Shown here one piece after another: positions 48,547 to 60,639 of a stretch of 64,000 nucleotides of DNA (position 1 is the stretch's first letter; each line of letters begins with the position of its first letter). Location of the stretch: the NCBI RefSeq assembly GCF_947623445.1, contig NC_135240.1, positions 20,150,001 to 20,214,000 of the forward strand. The letters run 5' to 3'. The notes beneath the pieces were generated by a model. It ran no database searches and had not been told where the DNA came from. It was given only the letters and a program-made list of their open reading frames with translations. Position numbers and translations under genes: made by a program. Source of the DNA: Clavelina lepadiformis. Lineage: Eukaryota; Chordata; Ascidiacea; Aplousobranchia; Clavelinidae.

Positions 48547-50679
48547 ATGAAGATGTTTATCGCTATCACAACTTTATTATTGATTGGAGCTTGTTCTTCG
48601 ATGAACGTGCCGAGAAGGCTCACCGAATCAGAGATTTCTTACTTGACCGAACTTTCTCAAAGCTTATCAAACGACTTCAGCAACAGGATTGATGCTCCCA
48701 TCACAACCCCTGTTGGACAAGGTATTTTATTTCTGATATTTCCTGGTATACGGTACATACTGTTTTGAGAGTTTAGCTATAGCTCCACCTACAAAAATAA
48801 ATCGATTGTAAAGTAATTTTTTATGTTTTTAGGTTGCTTTTTCGATAGCAACTGCAAGGGCACCTGGCGATGCGAAAATATAGAAGGAGTTTTGAATGAC
48901 GCTTTCACCCACACAACCCATGAAACCAATTTGCAAAGGGTTAAGCGCAAGGCCAAGATCAGTGGAAAAGAATGCATCAGACCAGTCACTGATGTGTTGG
49001 ACGCTTATCCCAAAGATCAGCTTGAGAATAGAATCGCCGAGTTACTGGCGGAGTTGAACGAAGTAATGGAAGGAGCTGATCTTAAAAAGTACGGCGTAGA
49101 AAGCAATGAGACGCTTAAAGCTACCCTTTCAAGCGCAAAGAATTTGAATGTACCAATCACAAGAGCAGCAGGTCAGTGGCCACATTATTTTAAACAAACA
49201 ATAAGTGTATCACTTTGACATGAAAAGAGCAAAACGGGAACATAATATTATCTGTTTTTAGAAATTGGACACACCGACGCCTTGTCACAAATCTTTCTTC
49301 TTTTGGCTGTCAGAGGGAAGGATGGTGATATATCTATGGATGAAGACATAATCTCTTTGTTATATTTAACGCAAGCCCAAGATCCACATGGAGTTGATTT
49401 CGGATCAAACGTCTTCAATAATCCTTTTATGCTGTATACCCTTTTAAGTGGATCTAAATCTGCTTCGAAAATCTTGATCTTTTCTCTTTTTGCTAATGGA
49501 AATATTGGTTACCCTACTCATGACACTAGTACAAGACATGGGGAAGTGACGCATCCACAAACCCAAGGCTATGATAACCAGTTTGGCGCATTTTCCTCTC
49601 CACTTATTTTGCTCAGTCTATTGGGCGACGATGGAAAAAACAGTAACGACGATCTTCTATACTTTGCCCTTACTTCCGGATTTGGCGGCTCCGGCTATGG
49701 TGGTGGTCAAGGTGGCATTAGCGACATTATTTTGCCGCTCCTCTTCTTGAAAGATGACAAGAGTGATATTGGGGATTTACTGTTTCCTCTTTTGCTTTCC
49801 GGGGGACTCGGAGGTGGAAACGCCGGCGGTTATGGCGGAAACGATCTTAGCTCTTTGTTGCCTTTGTTTTTCCTGAGCAACAAAACCGGCGATGGTCTTG
49901 GCGACATTCTTCCTTATATTTTGTTGTTCGGAAATGGAGCTGGGCACGGAACTGGATACGGAGCAGGAGGAGGAGGCCTCGATTTGCTTTTGCCGTTACT
50001 CTTGACTAAAAATAATACAGATTTCAAAGATATTCTTCCACTCTTTCTCTTTGGCGGACTCGGTGGTGGAAATGGAGGCGATATCAGTTCTATTTTACCA
50101 TTCCTTCTTTACGGTGATGGTAATCTCACTGACATTTTTCCATTGCTGTTCCTTTTTGGTGGTCTTGGAGGTCAAGGGTATGGAGACCATGGCAGTCAAC
50201 CACATGGTAGCCAACCACATGGTGGAATAAATCCGATAATGCTTCTATATCTGTTGGACCTCATTGATCTTGGACATGGTAATGGAAATGGTGGCAAAGA
50301 TTTATTTCCCTTGCTCTTTCTCACCGGGGGTTTTGGAGGAGGTAATATTGTGTGGATTACACATTGTTAGATAATTTCCTTTGTAATACTAATTTTAATT
50401 AAAACAAAAAAACTTACAAATGACGAATAATTTGTAAATTTCTTAAAAAGGCTAAAAACGATAAACTGATTGGAGACTTTGTTGGTAATGAAATACTGTA
50501 TGTTTTTAAACTAAAAATTTTCCATTTAAGATCTTCAAAGTATCCTTCCATACATCGTTCTCATGGGAGATGGAACGAAAGACACTCTTCCACTCATATT
50601 CTTATTAGGATTCTTGAACAAAGGACCGCAAGTTTATTCTCAACCTGATCCGTTTGGATCGCCCAATATTTACGGCTAA
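48547..50679 (+). CDS. Secreted Leu/Gly repeat protein, copy 6 (divergent)
   Basis: Exons 48547-48721, 48833-49171, 49262-50341 and 50531-50679 join in frame to 580 residues with phase-1 introns. The signal peptide (MKMFIAITTLLLIGACSS) precedes [20 protein letters not shown]. The Cys domain reads CFFDSNC...WRC...GKECIRP. The repeat exon keeps the family opening (DFGSNVFNNPFMLYTLL) but its units are more varied and more charged: ILPLLFLKDDKSD, GGLGGGNAGGYGG and SSLLPLFFLSNKTG. It also has a small HGSQPHGSQPHGG insert found in no other copy, and uses RHGEV where others have PRQG. The C-terminus is NIYG. A different-frame ORF starts upstream at 48474 but is a shadow. It is the most diverged complete copy in the window; function unknown. 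Confidence 0.87.
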
Positions 50680-50807
50680 ATCATTTCAACGAGTTAATGC
50701 CGCAGCCACATTCAATATACTGCCTTCTTACGTTCCGCCATTTGCTTAATCATTCCTATTTACAAAGTGTACATGTAATTTTATTTTTTATCGTCACGTT
50801 CACCAAT

Positions 50808-50872
50808 CGACGCCCAGACCGGTTAGGTACGATGTTCTTGGCTAATTCTAATGCCAAGAGCGGAGGGATGCG
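50808..50872 (+). ncRNA. Conserved 3' UTR structured RNA element, copy 6
   Basis: CGACGCCC, ACC-GGTTA-GGT, ACGATG, P3 and CGGAGGGATGCG. P3 is TCTTGGC paired with GCCAAGA, a 7-bp helix with bases quite unlike those of copies 1, 3 and 4 but in the same place. Confidence 0.8.
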
Positions 50873-50967
50873 GTTTGTTGAACAGTGATTTATTAATTCA
50901 TTCTGTGACTTTACTAACATTGCCCACTGAATTGTTGCTTACCTGGAACTGATAATTTATTTCCGCA

Positions 50968-50973
50968 AATAAA
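50968..50973 (+). terminator. Polyadenylation signal AATAAA, copy 6
   Basis: AATAAA lies about 95 nt after the RNA element, as in copy 2. Confidence 0.6.
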
Positions 50974-53391
50974 TTAATACCTTTCTATATTAAAACAAGT
51001 CATTATTGTTGTTTGAAGTTTGAATATGAGAAAGACAAAAGCAGAAGCAGCAGAAATGTTTAAAGTACGACTGAAGAGAATTAACCATAAAAGCAAGCAA
51101 GTGTTGTGAAATCACTTTGAAAACACAAAAAAGGACAACTAATTGTCTACATATGAAGTATACTTGCGCGATATACAAAACATTTTTAAGAAACGTGCTT
51201 ACTGTAGTAAGACGATCAGCAGCAAGCGATAAAAAACGAAACAATATTTATTGCAGTTATCAGTATTCTTAAGCAAATCTGCTATTAATTCTTGATGAAG
51301 TCAAGTCAAGTACAAAAATGTTGTTAGGTTAAGTTGATGAAAGAAAAAAATTTAAAATGATTGATTTTTCTTATGATCAATACTTGTATCTTTGCCTAAA
51401 AACACCGTCGGATAAAGCGAATAATTTTTTAATATTTAGCCGCTACCACCACCAATTGGGCATGTTCATCTTACATCAAACAAATATTAAGGCACAGCAT
51501 GGAGCTAAAGATGCAAGCCCTATGCAGAGCGGATTGCCATACTACGGTTTTAATTGTTAACACGCAGCTTGCTGCTTCAAACAGAATAAAAAGCTTTAAA
51601 GTAATACGTCTGTTATGACATGAATGTTTATGACGCCAAACTTTCTCACTGTAGTTTATATCACTTAGCTTTTAATTTGCTTTTTTAAAAGAGATGTTAG
51701 TTGTCTCTTTGTTGTTATTTTTGCACACCCAATGCAAAGTTTATCACAAGTTGAATTAATAATGATAAATGTTTTTTTCTTTGAGAAGAGCTTCAAAGAG
51801 GAAATGTGCTTCAGCCCAAACTTTCATTACCAGTCGATCATAAAATAACAACAAATCATCCTTACAGTGACTGACTGCACAAATGCGCACATGTCGCACG
51901 GAATATTCTACAGTGATATACTGTACTGATAAATGAGCAGCAGTGGTGTAAATCACGTTTCAACTTATTAACTATGTTAAGCTGATTAATAGGTACAAGC
52001 TTTGGCAATTAGGTATATGATATATTCGTTAGTTTGTTGCTTTAGTTTGGTTCTATTAATGCATCTACCATCTTTTTATTGTATGTTCTTCATTTAGTAT
52101 CATATACAACTCACTGGGTGTAAAAGATATAGCACAAGCTATTACGACACATTTTAAAAGAGCAATTTTAATTTATCACAAAGCCGGATGACAGAATGAC
52201 ATATTTACCGGACTGGGTTAGTTCTTGTTTCGAAAAAAACGGTCAGTTCAACCAAATAGTTTATGGTTTTATTGTGCCAGGTGCAAGTCATTTGTTTTGT
52301 TTCTTTTCTAAAACTAGACGACGATCAAAAATCAGGTGAACTGGTTAACGAACTTTTAATGACTTCTGGTCGAAGTCTTTTCTATCGTATAAATAAACCA
52401 GTTGCATTTTTTAAAATAGCACTTATTTTGCGTCGCTTGATTATGCCCCTGGGGTAGGAAAGCATCATTGCGTTTCCGGGCGTTCATAAACAACTTTGCG
52501 AGCAGAGAAAGGGTGGTTCCTCCCATTAGCAGATACTCATCACGTATTGTCGAGGATATGAGACTGTATTATTACGTAAATTCTGACGGTTTAATGTGCT
52601 CCCAGGTATATGAAATCCGTCTGCCCCTTATTTATGTTTACGTAAAACGTGACGACCAACCCTTCAATTTAGCGATTAATATTTCATTCCTGATTTTTCT
52701 TAACCCAGTATTGCCCACTATGGCAACAATCGTTCTGTTGTGTAGTTCGCCTTGTGACATGGACATTTTTATTTACAATTTATTAAAAATATTAAGTTGA
52801 TGCGGAAATTTATAGTCGTCGGTATATCGCCTTTCTGAACAATGTGTATTCTAAAACGCAACTCTCGACTCATAGCACCAGAGTTTTGATGATAGCGCTG
52901 AATTAGATTCGGTATTTACGGTATTATTCTCGGTATTTACTATCACTGAATTTTGTTTCGTGCGTTGGTTTGGCGCTATCTAAAACAATGCATTAAAATA
53001 ATTAGAATCTTCTAATTTCAGATCTGATGAAATGTCAAAGTGCTTTGATTTTAAATGGTTTTACATAGCGATGGAATATGCGTCAAATCAAATTTTAAGT
53101 ATCTTCATAATTATCCATAACAATTGTACAATTTATGATAAATATTTAATCACCAAAACCAGCAGCGGTACCAAATGTAAAAGTGGACGGAAGGGAAAAA
53201 GGAGGTTTATAAAATATACAAGAAACGGTAATGAAAGTAGAAACATTCACTTTTAAGCACGTAATTTCCGTAAAAGGAACATGCTTAGTATTTCTTGGTA
53301 CTTCTGTACGGTTATTTAAAACTAGCATGCAGTAACATCATGTGGTTAGGACCGACTGGTCGCGCCCGAGGCCGAAACAGCACTGGACGAA
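50974..53391. other. Spacer between copies 6 and 7
   Basis: AT-rich DNA. A plus-strand open frame of 110 codons at 52468-52800 has no family signature and no promoter or splice context, so it is not called. Nothing else was recognised. Confidence 0.45.
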
Positions 53392-53400
53392 GATAAAAAG
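53392..53400 (+). promoter_or_regulatory. TATA-like box and untranslated first exon of copy 7
   Basis: GATAAAAAG lies in a GC-richer segment and is followed by a presumed noncoding exon ending TCACCAG|GTATTC (end 53476). The acceptor ATATAG, ending 53783, precedes the ATG at 53795. Confidence 0.55.
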
Positions 53401-53794
53401 CCCACTCGGCCGGGGAATGAGTGGCAGTGTGAGGTGAATCGCTTTCCAAGAACTTGGGAGAAAAATTTCTCACCAGGTATTCTAACTACGTAGACAAGAT
53501 ATCTATATCAGTAGTTTTGCACCTTATGGAAAATTTACTAATAAATTGAAGAACTTGAAACTTTGCAAACAGTTTTGATATATTTTCAAATATCGTTTTT
53601 AACAATTAGCAGACTTGATGACAATAACAGTAGATTGTTTTCATTGATCTTTTATTAATTTCGAAAGATGTGCATGCTTGATAAACAAGTTTCACCGAAA
53701 AGGGAAGATCAACAGCTATAATAAATATATTTACAACCTTACTTATTATAACAACATTTTCATTACGGTTTAGTTTCATATAGTTGATAGAAAT

Positions 53795-56044
53795 ATGAGT
53801 AGGCCTGCTTGGATTTACGTCGTGACATTACTCTCGCTTGGTTTCGTTTCTGCAAAGAATCCACGACACCTGAACGAAGAAGACATCGCTCGATTAACGG
53901 AATTGTCGAATAATCTCATCGAAGAACCAACGGATTTACCAATTGGAAAGGGTAAGTGGCGGTGAGATGCGATGTGTTTGATCGATGTGATTACACCACA
54001 GTCGTTATCTTTGAGATAAGTCTGTAGCTTTATATGGTTATTGTTATTTTAAACCAAATCATATAGCACCTTCAATAGAAATTAAAACGCAATAAAATTT
54101 GCAGTACTATAGATGTAGTCTACCGCTATGGAAAATTTACGGCGTTCTGTTTGGAGAAAACATGTTGTATCTAATCTTTTTATTAACTTAAACAAGATAT
54201 TGTAAACGTTTATCTTATTGACTAAAACGATTACTAAAAACCGGTTTTCACAAACAATTAGGTTGCTTCCTGAATAGCGACTGTCAAGGCACATGGCAAT
54301 GTGAAAATGTGGAAGCTGCTCTGACTGACGCTTTCAATCATACAACCCACGAATCTGATTACGAAAGAGTTAAGCGAAAGGCTAAAATTAACGGAAAAGA
54401 ATGCATAAGGCCTATTGCGGAGGTGGTGAACGCCTATCCCAAAGAAGTTATAGTGGAAAGAATTGGAGAATTGCTGGGGCAACTGAGTAAAATCATGGAA
54501 GAGGCAGACGTCCAGAATTTCGGAAGTGACACTGCAGAGTTGATCACTGCTTCGCTTGATAACGTACAAGATTTCAATGCTCCACTGATAAGAGTTGCAG
54601 GTGAATCAGTTAGCTTTCATAGTAAACTTTGGAGTAAACTTTGCATTATCTTTGTAGGTAATTAACTTTATGCTATGTACATTCTCGCAGCTGTTGCGCC
54701 TGTGAATCCACTTTCGAACCTTTTCTTCATTTTGGCTCTTAGAGGAAACGATGGCGCTTCGCTGGATGCAACGACACTGATTCTCTTATCATTGTTTCAA
54801 TCACAGCAGCCTGGAATTGATTTGGCCGCGGACCCTTTTTCCAATCCCTTCCTACTTTACATTCTTTTGAATAACGACGATAGTGGTCGCGGTTTTGATA
54901 TTCTGCTCTTCTTTTTCATAATGAACGGTAACATCGGTTATCCCACAGCACCTTCATCCGTTCCACGCCAAGGTGCTGCTCAGTACGTTTATCCATCCAC
55001 AAACGCGTTTCTGTCTCCATTTATTCTCTACTCCCTTCTTGATAATTCGGGCAGTGACAGTAATTTAATATTTTTATATCTCCTCACAAACGGTGGTGGA
55101 TCGAATCCTCTTTTATCTTTTCTTCTCTTGTCTGATAACACCTCAATTGATCAAGACACGATTCTCACATATATGTTGCTTGGCGAAAACTCTGGCGGCG
55201 CTGGTGGATTTGGATCCCTTCTTCCAATACTACTTTTGTCTAATAACTCTCTAGGTGGCGGCCTTACTGGCGGAGACAACAGTCTGTTGACTTTGCTTCT
55301 TCTTTCTGGAGGACTCGGTGGAACTGACGGGTTGGGATCCCTCCTTCCAATACTACTTTTAAGCGACTCTACTCTCGGCGGCGGTCTTGGAGGCGATGAT
55401 AGTTTGATAACATTGCTTCTTCTTACTGGAGGACTCGGTGGAGGCGGGGGATACGGTGACACAGGTGGATTAGGATCCCTTCTTCCAATACTACTTTTGT
55501 CCAATAGCTCTCTTGGTGGCGGCCTTACTGGCGGAGACAACAGTTTGTTGACGCTGTTGTTGCTCAGTGGTGGACTCGGTGGTGCTGGGGGAATTAATCC
55601 TCTTTTCCTTCTCGAGCTATTAAACGTGACCGACAGCGGGATCGATCCGATTCTTTTATTGGCTCTTAGCGGTAGCTTTGGAACCGATTCATCAACTGGC
55701 GTAAGCGCTCCGACAACTGGAAGTGCAGGTAGGCATATTTCAGCTAACAGAAATGCGTCAAAATAACGCATTGTAATATGTATAACTTAACATAATCGTT
55801 TACTTCACCGGGTTGTCGTGATGTTATGATGTTATCAATTAAGATAAAATGTTTATATTATTTATGCGCAAGTCGGTGTGTTGTATTAATCTTGGTTACC
55901 ATTCTTGCAGGCATAAATGCAATATTGCCGTATATACTCATCCGAGAATCTGGCTCCAGCGATTCACTTCTTCTCCTCTTCTTACTTGGATTCTTGCAAA
56001 ATAATCCTAGCGGTTATCCAAGTGACCCAAACACATATGGTTGA
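53795..56044 (+). CDS. Secreted Leu/Gly repeat protein, copy 7
   Basis: Exons 53795-53951, 54262-54600, 54691-55728 and 55911-56044 join in frame to 555 residues with phase-1 introns. The signal peptide MSRPAWIYVVTLLSLGFVSA is followed by HLNEEDIARLTELSNNLIEE; this first exon is shorter than in copies 1-6, lacking part of the linker before LPIGKG. The Cys domain reads CFLNSDC...WQC...GKECIRP. The repeat exon has PRQG, then units of [28 protein letters not shown] and GGGLTGGDNS, closing with INPLFLLELLNVTDSG and a Thr/Ser-rich end. The C-terminal exon ends DPNTYG. Closest to copy 8. No conserved 3' RNA element was found downstream. Function unknown. Confidence 0.87.
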
Positions 56045-56208
56045 TTTCAATGTTCATAGCTGAAATGATTTTACTTACATTTCACTCCAAAATAATTGTT
56101 TGTTTTTTGGTTATTATCAGATAATGACGTGCTCATAGGTTTGTCGTTTTGTTTAGCACAATTTTATATTCCTCATTAATTTAAAAAGTTTATGTTTTTA
56201 TGATACGT

Positions 56209-56214
56209 AATAAA
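56209..56214 (+). terminator. Polyadenylation signal AATAAA, copy 7
   Basis: AATAAA lies about 165 nt after the stop codon, with a second AATAAA immediately downstream. Confidence 0.55.
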
Positions 56215-56938
56215 AAATAAATAAAAATTCCGCTTATAAGTGTTATGTTTTGTTTCCAAAATTATCCTTTTATTAAATAACTGGTGTTTACTATACAACA
56301 GAAAGCATGCTATATTTTTACTCATTGTATATACTGCATAACTGGATATTGTTTGCGCAGTACGAAAAAAGAATTTTTTTTCTTATTTTCCGGTAAAATT
56401 TTCTCTTATGTTCTTTGTGACGTGTAAAAAAGTGATGTGGACAAGTAAATAAATTGTTGTGAAACCTTTAAACCAGAAATGCCCATGCACGGTAGTTATC
56501 TGATGTCAAAATTGTGATTAAAGATTTGTGCTGCAATTAATCGCTTGTTCTGAGGTTAAGTGCTTTTAAGATGAAGTTAGATGATTGACATTTTGGTAAA
56601 TAAGTAAAATCAAGTTTTCACATCAAGTTGGTATGGTAGTTTGAAGAAAAATGTTCTAGCTAACCCATAAATTTACGTTTTACGAAATTGGTATCAACAA
56701 GTTGGAGAAATTTGCGGTGTTTGATCATACTATGTGTACAACTTTAATTACTCGGTTGCGTAGCAAGTTTGTTGATGCATAAGTAAATGCATTCTTTTGG
56801 GGATTTGCAAAGAACCATTAATTTAATCTCGTTACTTAAATGTCGTGAAATCTAAAAGGTTTAGCAGTGAGGTCACACTAATTCAAATTATATCGCAATT
56901 ATTTGTATAAAGCTCATATTAAGCAAACATTGTCATGC
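56215..56938. other. Spacer between copies 7 and 8
   Basis: AT-rich DNA. Nothing was recognised. Confidence 0.45.
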
Positions 56939-56946
56939 TATATAAA
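56939..56946 (+). promoter_or_regulatory. TATA box upstream of copy 8
   Basis: TATATAAA is followed by GC-richer sequence. The first-exon border is unclear. The best donor is AGTTAG|GTAAGA (exon end 57163) and a candidate acceptor is GGCTCAG (ending 57291). The 5' UTR structure of this copy is therefore not fixed. Confidence 0.5.
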
Positions 56947-57365
56947 CGGCCCCGGTACCGAAAAAGTTTCGCTTTAGGTGTAACTTAAAAAGAATATTTT
57001 TGTGCTAAGCTCGGGCCTTGTGACATGGACGGGGTCGAACAGCCTGTTCGCGCCTCAGGGCGTGTCAACCAGGACAACATAAAACCTGGTGTCAAGGATG
57101 CATGGGTAGGAAATGAAAAATTTCATTTTGTGGTGCGCTACTTGCTAAGTAAAAAAAAGTTAGGTAAGACAGTTCGATCTGAGTTTACATTATTTACCTA
57201 AATCTTCTAAAGTACCACGAATAACGTGCTTAACAAAGCAGTATTATGCAAAAAGGTTTATAAAAATTTTTCTTTACCCTGGATGGCTCAGGGGTCGCCA
57301 AATGTGTAATTAAATGAAAACATTTTTATGAAGGAAAATTTTTTCTATACCGGTATTAACCCAAA

Positions 57366-60342
57366 ATGAAGACAATTAGTTTTGTCATCGCTTTGCTTTC
57401 TGTGGGATTCGTTTCAGCAACGGACTTAAGTGGCATCAGTGAGGAAAATATTGCTTACTTAACTGAACTTTCACAGAGTCTTATTGACGAACCCAGCCCA
57501 CTGCCAATTGGACAACGTAAGTTTCTGAGTTTTCTTGGACTGTGTGGTTAAAAATATTTACAACATCATAAATGTGTCAATAAATTTATAGCAGCCAATA
57601 CGATCTAATCTATTGGTTTAATTTTGTTTACTGTAATAAAGTAATAAAGGTTTGCACAACATAACAAAAGAAATAATATCTGGTGATAAATCATTGGTAG
57701 CCTAATTCAACACGCTGTTAATGTGTTGCAAAATTACGAAAAGCTAAAGTGTGAATATCGATCATAGTTAAAAAGAATTTTTTTTTTCTCCTATGCAGTA
57801 CCCCCAAAATTTTGTACTACAGTAAAACACAAAGCAAAAATTCCATCGCATTTTAAAACACCCCTCACTTACAAGGCTGCTTTGTACGGTTTTATTGCGT
57901 CTTCAACATGCTGTGTTTGACGTTATCTGATTCTCACCCTGGGTGTGGCGATAGCCACCACAGCAATTTTTTCGCCCAAGCGAAAAAGGCGCTACCTGTC
58001 TTCTTTTATTCTGGGGCTGGGAATTTAACCGATGTTCTTTTGCAGTTAACTACATGACATTAGCCGTTAGCATTAGTTGTAATAATAGCGAATTGTCCAG
58101 TCATATTGTAAATAACAAAAATAATTTTTACTGCTTATGTATAAGGCAAGGGATGACAGTTGTTGTATTATACTAAAGTATGTCATACTAGACTTCGAAG
58201 TTTGTAGTAGAGGAAAATAATTAAATATTAAAATCCTTAAAATAACAGCATATTTTCGTGGATCAATGGATTACATAAGATTTCTTCCAAAATCTTTCTT
58301 AAACGTACATTTCTGTTTAAAAGCTAACAAATTTCTTAGCCATTGAGAACTCCAACCACTTATATAAGCGGTTGTTTGCCGATTAAATTTTCCCAGCCGT
58401 ATTTATTCATAGGTCGTTTATGGAAGAATGGGCAGTTATACATGTCTTCATAGCCAATATACTGGAATTACATAATAATAGTTCTAAACAGATGAAACAG
58501 TTAATCAAATTGTATTGTGTAAATATTTAGGATGCTTTCACCAAACCGACTGCCCTTCCTCAATGCAATGTGAAAATGTCGAAGGAGCTTTGGTTGATGC
58601 CTTCAGCCACACCACCCACGAAACTGACATGCAACGAGTCAAGCGAAAGGCTAAGATTGATGGCAAAGAATGTATGAGATCTGTTTTTGAAGTCACGCAC
58701 GCTTATCCCAAAGATGTTATTGTGGAGAGAATTGCAGAATTACTTCAAGAAATGAATAAAATCTTTGAAGATGCTGGTGTAGAAGTCTATGGCAGCAACG
58801 TCACAGAGCTTGTCACTTCAACACTTGACAATGTTCATAGCCTTAGCGCACCTCTTACCAAAGTTGCAGGTAAATGTATCGTTACTGAATGAATGATTTA
58901 TTGTGTTTCCAGTAGCATTATAAAAATATATTTATTCTGAACTTACGTGACATAACCTTGACATAGATGTTGCGCCGGTGGACCCATTGTTGACTATCAT
59001 GCTTGTCTTGGCAACCCGCGGAAATGGCGGTTCATCATCAATTGACGCAACGACGCTCATTCTTCTTTCTCTGTTACAAACTCAACAACCTGTCGGTTAT
59101 GTTCCGGGTTCACAGCCTGTCGGTTATGTTCCGGGTTCACAGCCGGTTGATCTGGGATCTAACATCTTTAACAATCCTTTTCTTCTTTATATTCTATTGA
59201 ATGACAACGACTCAGGATCGTCTTCAGATCTTCTTCTCTATCTTATATTGTTAGGAGGGGGCTCACAATTGGGCATTCCTAGACAAGGGGATCCGTCACC
59301 TACCAATCCATCCACAAACGCATTTCTGTCTCCTTTTATCATTTTTTCTCTTCTTGATGATTCTGGCAGCAATAGCAATTTAATTCTTTTGTACCTGATG
59401 ACTCAAGGTGGACTTGGTGGTGGTACTGGTGGCGCTGGTGGGCTTGGATCGCTTCTCCCAATTTTACTTTTAAGCAATAGCTCTCTTGGTGGCAGCCTTA
59501 CTGGCGGAGACAACAATCTGTTAACATTGCTTCTTCTTACTGGAGGACTCGGTGGAGGCGGTGACACTGGTGGATTAGGATCCCTTCTTCCAATACTACT
59601 TTTAGGCGACTCCACTATCGGCGGCGGTCTAGGAGGCGATGATAGTTTGTTGACTTTGCTTCTTCTTTCTGGAGGACTCGGTGGAGGCGGGGGATACGGT
59701 GACACTGGTGGATTAGGATCCCTTCTTCCAATACTACTTTTGTCCAATAGCTCTCTTGGTGGTGGCCTTACTGGCGGAGACGACAGTTTGTTGACGCTGT
59801 TGTTGCTCAGTGGTGGACTCGGTGGTGCTGGTGGACTCGGTGGTGCTGGTGGAATTAATCCTCTTTTCCTTCTTCAGCTATTAAATGTGACCGACACCGG
59901 GATCGATCCGATTCTTTTATTGGCTCTTAGCGGTGGTTTAGGAGGCGGCGGAACCGACCCATCGACAGGTGTCCCAGCACCAACAACTGGCGGCTTTGGT
60001 AAGCGTGTTGCAATTATTACATTTAAATCAAAATTGTTTCTAAATCTCTTGGCATCGTGGATTCAATACACGCTACCAACCAAAATTCAATTAAATTCAG
60101 TAAAATTTACTTTTAAGTATAAGTATTTAGTTTAGCCTACTTACTAACAAATCTGTGCTTTACGTTTATATATTTATGGTCTGTTCACCTTTCCAATTTT
60201 TACAGATATTAACTCGTTGCTGCCCTTCATCCTCATAAGCGACTCCGGTTCAAGTAACAGTGTTCTTCTTCTTTACTTGTTAAGCTTCGCACAAAATTCA
60301 GCCAATACACAGCCACCACTCGATCCTAACGTTTTTGGCTAG
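57366..60342 (+). CDS. Secreted Leu/Gly repeat protein, copy 8
   Basis: Exons 57366-57516, 58531-58869, 58967-59998 and 60206-60342 join in frame to 552 residues with phase-1 introns; the first coding intron, about 1 kb, is the longest in the family. The signal peptide MKTISFVIALLSVGFVSA precedes [20 protein letters not shown]. The Cys domain reads CFHQTDC...MQC...GKECMRS. The repeat exon carries a direct duplication QPVGYVPGSQPVGYVPGSQP near its start, then PRQG and units matching copy 7: [25 protein letters not shown] and [13 protein letters not shown]. It closes with INPLFLLQLLNVTDTG. The C-terminus is DPNVFG. No 3' RNA element was found. Its 3' end meets the tropomyosin gene tail-to-tail. 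Function unknown. Confidence 0.87.
57945..57987. other. Two adjacent perfect hairpins in the first coding intron of copy 8
   Basis: GTGGC-GATA-GCCAC (57945-57958) is followed by TTTTTCGC-CCAA-GCGAAAAA (57968-57987). Both stems are perfect. It may be part of a small repeat element. No function is assigned. Confidence 0.5.
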
Positions 60343-60608
60343 TGTTACTTGCATCTACCATATTTGCGAAGATTTATACATTGTTTGTTCGCCTTAAAAC
60401 TAAATTCTGATTTATGTAAACTGTATTATGCTAACCAAGCGGTATTCTAATGGTTGCAAGTACGCAGTATCTTATTCTAAAAACAGAAATTTAACTTTTC
60501 AAGATTGCAATGTTGCAGCTTTGATTTATATATGTACGTTTAACATTTTTTACTGCATACTGAAAAATTATACCAAAAAGTTTTATTGGTATTAATAACA
60601 CATTTGTC

Positions 60609-60614
60609 AATAAA
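60609..60614 (+). terminator. Polyadenylation signal AATAAA, copy 8
   Basis: AATAAA lies about 265 nt after the stop codon and 26 nt from the opposite-strand tropomyosin signal. Confidence 0.55.
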
Positions 60615-60639
60615 AGACCACTGAGACACAGTTCAACAA

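Noticed and set aside
52468-52800. Open frame of 110 codons
   Set aside because: No signature, no promoter or splice context. AT-rich chance frame.
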